Shown here piece by piece: positions 59,442-64,000 of a stretch of DNA of 64,000 nt; the stretch's first letter is position 1, and each line of letters starts with the position of its first letter. Origin of the DNA: Litorisediminicola beolgyonensis (GTDB lineage: Bacteria; Pseudomonadota; Alphaproteobacteria; Rhodobacterales; Rhodobacteraceae); NCBI RefSeq assembly GCF_042679605.1, contig NZ_JBHTMU010000015.1, positions 1 to 64,000 of the forward strand, given 5' to 3'. Below the pieces are notes generated by a model. The model did no database searches, had not been told where the DNA came from, and worked only from the letters and a program-made list of their open reading frames with translations. Position numbers and translations under genes: made by a program.

Positions 59442-60704
59442 ATGAAGATATTTACGAGCTCCATCGCCATGGGCGCGCTCCTGGCGTCGTCTGCGCTCGC
59501 GCAGGACGACAACATGAACAAGCTGTCCAACATGCAGAAGACCGACGCGGCCTTCACCTTCGTCGACCAGGAAGGCGAGCGCGCCGACAGCCTGCGCTCC
59601 ATCGTCGAGTACATTTCGGTGCCCGACGGGTTCGAGGTCAGCCTCTATGCCGTGGTCCCGGATGCCCGGTCGATGGCCGTCGCGCCTCAGGGCACGGTGA
59701 CCTTCGTGGGTACCCGCAAGGACAAGGTCTGGTCGGTCGTCGACCGAGACCGCAACCGCATCGCCGACGAGGTCAAGGATTTCGCCCCGTCGATCACCTT
59801 CGACATCCCGAACGGGCCCTGTTTCTCGCCCGACGGGTTTCTCTACATCGCCGAGCGGAACCGCGTGCTGAACTTCCCCGCGGCCGAGTTCTTCTTCGAA
59901 GGGCCGGACCAGCCGGTGGCCGTGGTCGTGGAGCAGGGCGAGCTGATCCCGCCCGAGGAGGAAAGCTTCAACCACACCGCGCGCGTCTGCCGCGTCGGGC
60001 CGGACGGCAAGCTCTACATCTCGCTCGGCCAGCCCTACAACGTGCAGCCCGAGGAGAAGGTCGAGATGTACGACAAGCTCGGCATCGGCGGCATCATCCG
60101 GATCAACACCGACGGCACGGGCCGCGAGGTCTACACGCGCGGGGTCCGCAACTCGGTCGGGCATGATTTCAACCCGGCCAATGGCGATCTGTGGTGGACC
60201 GACAACCAGGTCGACGGCATGGGCGACGACATCCCGCCGGGCGAGCTGAACCGCCAGACGGAAGCGGGCCAGCATTTCGGCTTCCCCTGGACCAACAGCC
60301 GGGTCGAGATCCCCGACTACAAGAACGTGCCGCGTCCCGAAGGGGTCGAGTTCGTCGAGCCGCAGCTCGAGCTGACCGCGCATGCGGCGGATCTGGGCAT
60401 GCGCTTCTACACCGGCTCGTCCTATCCTGACGAGTATCACGGCGGCATCTTCTGGGCCCAGCACGGATCGTGGAACCGCACAACGCCGGTCGGCGCGCGG
60501 GTGATGTTCACCCAGCTCGACGAAGAGGGCAACGCCACCGAGGCGCAGGTCTTCGCGGACGGCTGGCTGAACGAGGAGACCGGCGAGTATCGCGGACGCC
60601 CGATGGACATCGCGTTCCTCGCGGATGGCTCGATGCTGGTTTCGGACGACTTCGCGGGCGCGATCTGGCGGATCGCCTACAAGCCCGGCGGTGCCTCTGA
60701 ATGA
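59442..60704 (+). CDS. PQQ-type sugar/sorbosone dehydrogenase-like beta-propeller
   Basis: A 420-residue secreted protein with a signal peptide (MKIFTSSIAMGALLASSALA) and a six-blade propeller of the soluble glucose/sorbosone dehydrogenase family. GPCFSPDGFLYIAERNRV, GIIRINTDGTGREVYTRGVRNSVG and DLWWTDNQVDGMGDD are characteristic. Such enzymes need PQQ; PQQ-synthesis genes are not in the window. Cofactor and substrate are inferred from family. Confidence 0.85.
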   Translation: MKIFTSSIAMGALLASSALAQDDNMNKLSNMQKTDAAFTFVDQEGERADSLRSIVEYISVPDGFEVSLYAVVPDARSMAVAPQGTVTFVGTRKDKVWSVVDRDRNRIADEVKDFAPSITFDIPNGPCFSPDGFLYIAERNRVLNFPAAEFFFEGPDQPVAVVVEQGELIPPEEESFNHTARVCRVGPDGKLYISLGQPYNVQPEEKVEMYDKLGIGGIIRINTDGTGREVYTRGVRNSVGHDFNPANGDLWWTDNQVDGMGDDIPPGELNRQTEAGQHFGFPWTNSRVEIPDYKNVPRPEGVEFVEPQLELTAHAADLGMRFYTGSSYPDEYHGGIFWAQHGSWNRTTPVGARVMFTQLDEEGNATEAQVFADGWLNEETGEYRGRPMDIAFLADGSMLVSDDFAGAIWRIAYKPGGASE

Positions 60705-61279
60705 GGCGTCTCGCAACAACGGTTCTCGGCGGGCTCATGCTCGCCGGGACGGCCCAGGCCGAGGTCGCGGGCGATGCCGAGAACGGCCGCAAGCTCTCGG
60801 GCCAGTGCCGGACCTGCCACGGGGCCAATGGCTACGCGCAGGTGCCGATCGCGCCCCATATCGGGGGCGAGCCGGCGTCCTATCTTGCCGCCCAGCTGAC
60901 CGCCTTCCGGGAGGGCACCCGCGAGCACGAGATGATGACCGTCGTCGCCAAGATGCTCACCGACGACCAGATCGCCGATCTCGCGGCCTGGTATTCCAGC
61001 CAGACGGCGACCGCGACGCTGACCGCCGATCCCTCGGGCGCGCCCGAGCAATGCGTGGCCTGCCACGGTGTCGACGGGATCGCGGTGATCGAGAATGCGC
61101 CCAACCTCGCGGGCGAGACGAACATCTACATCGACACCCAGCTCAAGGCCTTCAAGCGCGGCAAGCGCACGCATGAGATCATGTCCGCCATCGCCGCCGA
61201 CATGACCGACGAAGAGATCCGCGCCGCGGCGGATTGGTATTCCGAGGTGCAGCTCGAGATCACCGAACCGGGCTCCTGA
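60701..61279 (+). CDS. Dihaem cytochrome c (c4-like)
   Basis: A 192-residue periplasmic cytochrome with signal peptide and two haem sites, CRTCH and CVACH, in repeated domains. The repeat pattern LTAFREGTREHEMM and LKAFKRGKRTHEIM resembles cytochrome c4. It overlaps the dehydrogenase stop and probably takes electrons from it or from the GMC enzyme to the respiratory chain. Confidence 0.88.
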   Translation: MRRLATTVLGGLMLAGTAQAEVAGDAENGRKLSGQCRTCHGANGYAQVPIAPHIGGEPASYLAAQLTAFREGTREHEMMTVVAKMLTDDQIADLAAWYSSQTATATLTADPSGAPEQCVACHGVDGIAVIENAPNLAGETNIYIDTQLKAFKRGKRTHEIMSAIAADMTDEEIRAAADWYSEVQLEITEPGS

Positions 61280-61466
61280 TCCGGGGCTCGGCGACTCGCG
61301 GAGGGTGAGCGACCCGGCGGCGGCCCTGTTTTCCGTGCTGAGGGGTCGTCGCGGCGCGGATCGGAAACCTCTGCGCCGCAATCACTAGGTCAGGAGTCGG
61401 AATTGACCGCTGCGACCGTGCCTGCGCAAGTGTAGACCTGTGCCCGAAGCCCAGGGAGCCAAAGCC

Positions 61467-64000
61467 ATGTCCGAAAAAATCCGCTTCACGCTCGACGGCC
61501 AAGAGGTCGAGGCCGAGAAGGGCATGACCATCTGGGAGGTCGCGCACGGTCGCGGCCTGACCATCCCGCATCTCTGCCACAAGCCCGCGCCGGGCTACCG
61601 GCCCGACGGCAACTGCCGCGCCTGCATGGTCGAGGTCGAGGGCGAGCGCACGCTGGTCGCCTCGTGCATCCGCGAGCCTTCGGACGGCATGGTGGTCAAC
61701 ACCGCCTCGGGCCGCGCCAAGCACGCGCGCAAGCTGGTCATGGAGATGCTGGTCGCTGACCAGCCCGAGCGCGAAGAGGCGCATGACCGCTCGTCGCATT
61801 TCTGGGACATGGCCGATCTGAATGGCGTCACCGAAAGCCGCTTTCCGACGCTCGAGCCCGAGCGCATCCCGCTTCTCGACGACAGCCATGTCGCGATGCG
61901 GGTCAATCTCGATGCCTGCATCCAGTGCAATCTCTGCGTCCGCGCCTGCCGCGAGGTCCAGGTCAACGACGTGATCGGCATGGCCGATCGCGGCCATGAC
62001 GCGTTTCCGGTCTTCGATATCGACGACCCGATGGGCGCCTCGACCTGCGTGGCCTGCGGCGAATGCGTGCAGGCCTGCCCGACCGGCGCGCTGATGCCCG
62101 CGAGTGTCGTTGACGAGGCGCAGCGTGGCGACAGCCGCGATTTCGACGAGGAGGTCGAGAGCGTCTGCCCGTTCTGCGGCGTCGGCTGCCAGGTCTCGAT
62201 CAAGGTCAAGGACGGCAAGGTCAAATATGTCGAGGGCATCAACGGCCCGTCGAACGAAGGCCGTCTCTGCGTCAAGGGCCGCTTCGGCTTCGACTACATC
62301 CATCACGGCCACCGCCTGACCAAGCCGCTGATCCGCCGCGAGGATGCGCCGGACAAGGGGCTGAACGTCGATCTGAACGACATCTCCACCCATTTCCGCG
62401 AAGCGAGCTGGGAGGAGGCGCTGGAGTTCGCGGCCAACGGGCTGGTGGACATCCGCTCCTATTACGGCGGGCAGGCGGTCGCGGGCTTCGGCTCGGCCAA
62501 ATGCACCAACGAAGAGGCCTATCTCTTCCAGAAGCTCATCCGTCAGGGCTTCAAGCACAACAATGTCGATCACTGCACCCGGCTCTGCCACGCCTCCTCG
62601 GTCGCGGCACTGCAGGAGAATGTCGGCTCCGGCGCGGTCACGGCGAGCTTCAACGAGATCGAGAACGCCGATGTCGCCATCGTCATCGGTGCCAACCCGA
62701 CCGAGAACCACCCCGTCGCCGCGACCTTCTTCAAGCAGTTCGCCAAGCGCGGCGGCGAGCTGATCGTCATCGACCCGCGGGCGCAGACCGGTCTGAAGCG
62801 CTACGCCACGCATCTCCTTCAGTTCCGCCCCGGCACGGACGTCGCGCTTCTGAACGCGGTGATGAACGTGATCGTCGAGGAGAAGCTCTACGACCGGCAA
62901 TATATCGAGGGCTTCACCGAGGGCTTCTTCGAGTTCCGCGAGCATATCCGCGCCTTCACGCCCGAGCGCATGTCCGAGCTCTGCGGCATCGCGCCCGAGG
63001 TGATCCGCGCCGTTGCCCGCAGCTTCGCGCGGGCGCGGGCGGGGATGATCTTCTGGGGCATGGGCGTCAGCCAGCACGTGCACGGCACCGACAACTCGCG
63101 CTGCCTGATCAGCCTGGCGCTTCTCTGCGGCCATGTCGGTCGGCCGGGCACCGGCCTTCATCCGCTCCGCGGTCAGAACAACGTCCAAGGCGCGTCGGAT
63201 GCCGGTCTCATCCCGCATGTGATGCCCGATTATCAATCCGTCACCGACAAGGAGGTGCGCGACCTCTTCCGCCATATCTGGCGCGGCACCGAGCTTGACG
63301 GCTCGGCCGGTCTGACCGTGGTCGAGATCATGGACCGCGTCTATCGTGGCTCGATCCGGGGGATGTACGTGCTGGGCGAGAACCCGGCCATGTCTGACCC
63401 CGATGTCGATCATGCGAGGAAGGCGCTCGCGAAGCTCGACCATCTCGTGGTGCAGGACATCTTCCTGACCGAGACGGCGATGTATGCCGACGTGATCCTT
63501 CCCGCCTCGGCGCTGCCCGAGAAGCACGGGACCGTGACCAACACCAACCGCACCGTGCAGATGGTGCGGCGCGCGGTCCCGACCCCGGGCGAGGCGCGCG
63601 AGGATTGGAAGATCATCGTCGATCTGGCCAACCGCATGGGTCTCGACTGGGATTACGACGACCCGCACGAGGTCTTCAACGAGATGAAGATGTCGATGAA
63701 GTCGCTCCATCACATCACCTGGAACCGTCTCGAGACCGAGGGCGCGGTCACCTATCCCTGCAAGGGGCCGGACGATCCGGGCCAGTCGGTGGTCTTCGGC
63801 GACGGCTTCCCGCGCCGTGCGGGCCGGGCCAAGTTCACGCCTGCGCGGGTGACGCCGCCCGCCGAGATGCCGGACAAGGATTTCCCGATGATCCTGACCA
63901 CCGGCCGCCAGCTCGAACACTGGCATACCGGGTCGATGACGCGCCGCGCCACGGTGCTCGACGCGGTCGAGCCCGAGGCCAACTGCTCGCTCCACCCCTC
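61467..64000 (+). CDS. Formate dehydrogenase alpha subunit, 3' end beyond window
   Basis: The first 844 residues are in the window. N-terminal [2Fe-2S] domain (IPHLCHKPAPGYRPDGNCRA), two [4Fe-4S] ferredoxin motifs (CIQCNLCVRAC and CVACGECVQACPTGA), a proximal cluster CPFCGVGC, and the molybdenum ligand Cys374 in HCTRLCHASS, so it is a Cys not a Sec enzyme. This FdhA/FdsA form passes electrons toward NAD+ or quinone. The usual FdsG and FdsB genes are not upstream; they may lie after it or be absent. Confidence 0.9.
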   Translation, partial: MSEKIRFTLDGQEVEAEKGMTIWEVAHGRGLTIPHLCHKPAPGYRPDGNCRACMVEVEGERTLVASCIREPSDGMVVNTASGRAKHARKLVMEMLVADQPEREEAHDRSSHFWDMADLNGVTESRFPTLEPERIPLLDDSHVAMRVNLDACIQCNLCVRACREVQVNDVIGMADRGHDAFPVFDIDDPMGASTCVACGECVQACPTGALMPASVVDEAQRGDSRDFDEEVESVCPFCGVGCQVSIKVKDGKVKYVEGINGPSNEGRLCVKGRFGFDYIHHGHRLTKPLIRREDAPDKGLNVDLNDISTHFREASWEEALEFAANGLVDIRSYYGGQAVAGFGSAKCTNEEAYLFQKLIRQGFKHNNVDHCTRLCHASSVAALQENVGSGAVTASFNEIENADVAIVIGANPTENHPVAATFFKQFAKRGGELIVIDPRAQTGLKRYATHLLQFRPGTDVALLNAVMNVIVEEKLYDRQYIEGFTEGFFEFREHIRAFTPERMSELCGIAPEVIRAVARSFARARAGMIFWGMGVSQHVHGTDNSRCLISLALLCGHVGRPGTGLHPLRGQNNVQGASDAGLIPHVMPDYQSVTDKEVRDLFRHIWRGTELDGSAGLTVVEIMDRVYRGSIRGMYVLGENPAMSDPDVDHARKALAKLDHLVVQDIFLTETAMYADVILPASALPEKHGTVTNTNRTVQMVRRAVPTPGEAREDWKIIVDLANRMGLDWDYDDPHEVFNEMKMSMKSLHHITWNRLETEGAVTYPCKGPDDPGQSVVFGDGFPRRAGRAKFTPARVTPPAEMPDKDFPMILTTGRQLEHWHTGSMTRRATVLDAVEPEANCSLHP

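Noticed and set aside
1..64000. CRISPR array, tRNA or rRNA genes
   Set aside because: No regular repeat-spacer pattern and no tRNA or rRNA signature was found by reading; the Cas2-like ORF has no array near it.

Overview
The window is about 64 kb of GC-rich chromosomal DNA from an alphaproteobacterium, most probably a member of the Rhodobacteraceae (Roseobacter/Rhodobacter relatives). The case rests on gene order and families: folC-accD, a split ATP synthase operon (atpI-B-E-b'-b without H-A-G-D-C), lepB-rnc-era-DUF1491-recO, a DUF6478 gene, and AlkB and PotFGHI modules typical of this family. I see no rRNA, tRNA or CRISPR array.

Layout. 0-5.4 kb: folC (cut by the window edge), accD, a CPBP protease, ilvD and a lipoprotein. 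5.5-7.7 kb: DUF6478, a small conserved gene and a DMT exporter. 7.7-16.5 kb: a metallopeptidase and a polyamine block (class III aminotransferase, GntR regulator, PotFGHI-type ABC transporter, PuuB-like oxidase) with a shared operator-like palindrome in both promoters. 16.6-23.1 kb: lepB, rnc, DMT, era, DUF1491, recO, pgsA, moaD, moaE. 23.2-26.3 kb: a complete IS1595-family transposon with matching 24-bp ends and an exact 8-bp target duplication. It carries an interrupted transposase, a three-gene overlapping cargo operon (175 aa, DUF1828/DUF1829-like, 50 aa) and a small Cas2-like ORF behind a structured leader. 26.5-32.6 kb: acpS, deaminase, pdxJ, DUF2062, relA/spoT, rpoZ and folK on the minus strand. 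32.6-41.1 kb: NYN protein, YqaA, cytochrome c, ispH, transaldolase, priA, S49 peptidase, a 54-aa zinc-ribbon microprotein, Ca/Na antiporter and a pteridine-reductase-like SDR. 41.1-41.95 kb: an 870-bp gene-free stretch with two identical DnaA-box contexts around a hairpin-rich core. 42-46.7 kb: uvrC, azoreductase/LysR pair, DMT, ArsR. 47-50.1 kb: a small secreted protein and atpIBEF'F. 50.3-51.3 kb: tyrA behind a newly noticed leader peptide. 51.4-56.6 kb: alkB, mutY, dciA-like, dsbA-like, CoA-transferase, RHH protein. 56.7-61.3 kb: a periplasmic oxidation cluster (glyoxalase, Tat-exported small subunit, GMC flavoprotein, sorbosone-dehydrogenase-like protein, dihaem cytochrome c). 61.5 kb to the end: formate dehydrogenase alpha subunit (cut by the window edge).

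Most of the DNA is housekeeping. The two points I rate highest are the tyrA leader (16-codon peptide with Phe-Phe and Tyr-Tyr codons, overlapping alternative RNA stems and a stem that masks the tyrA ribosome-binding site), which looks like ribosome-dependent attenuation, and the cargo operon of the IS1595-type transposon, a candidate toxin-antitoxin or defence module of unknown function.
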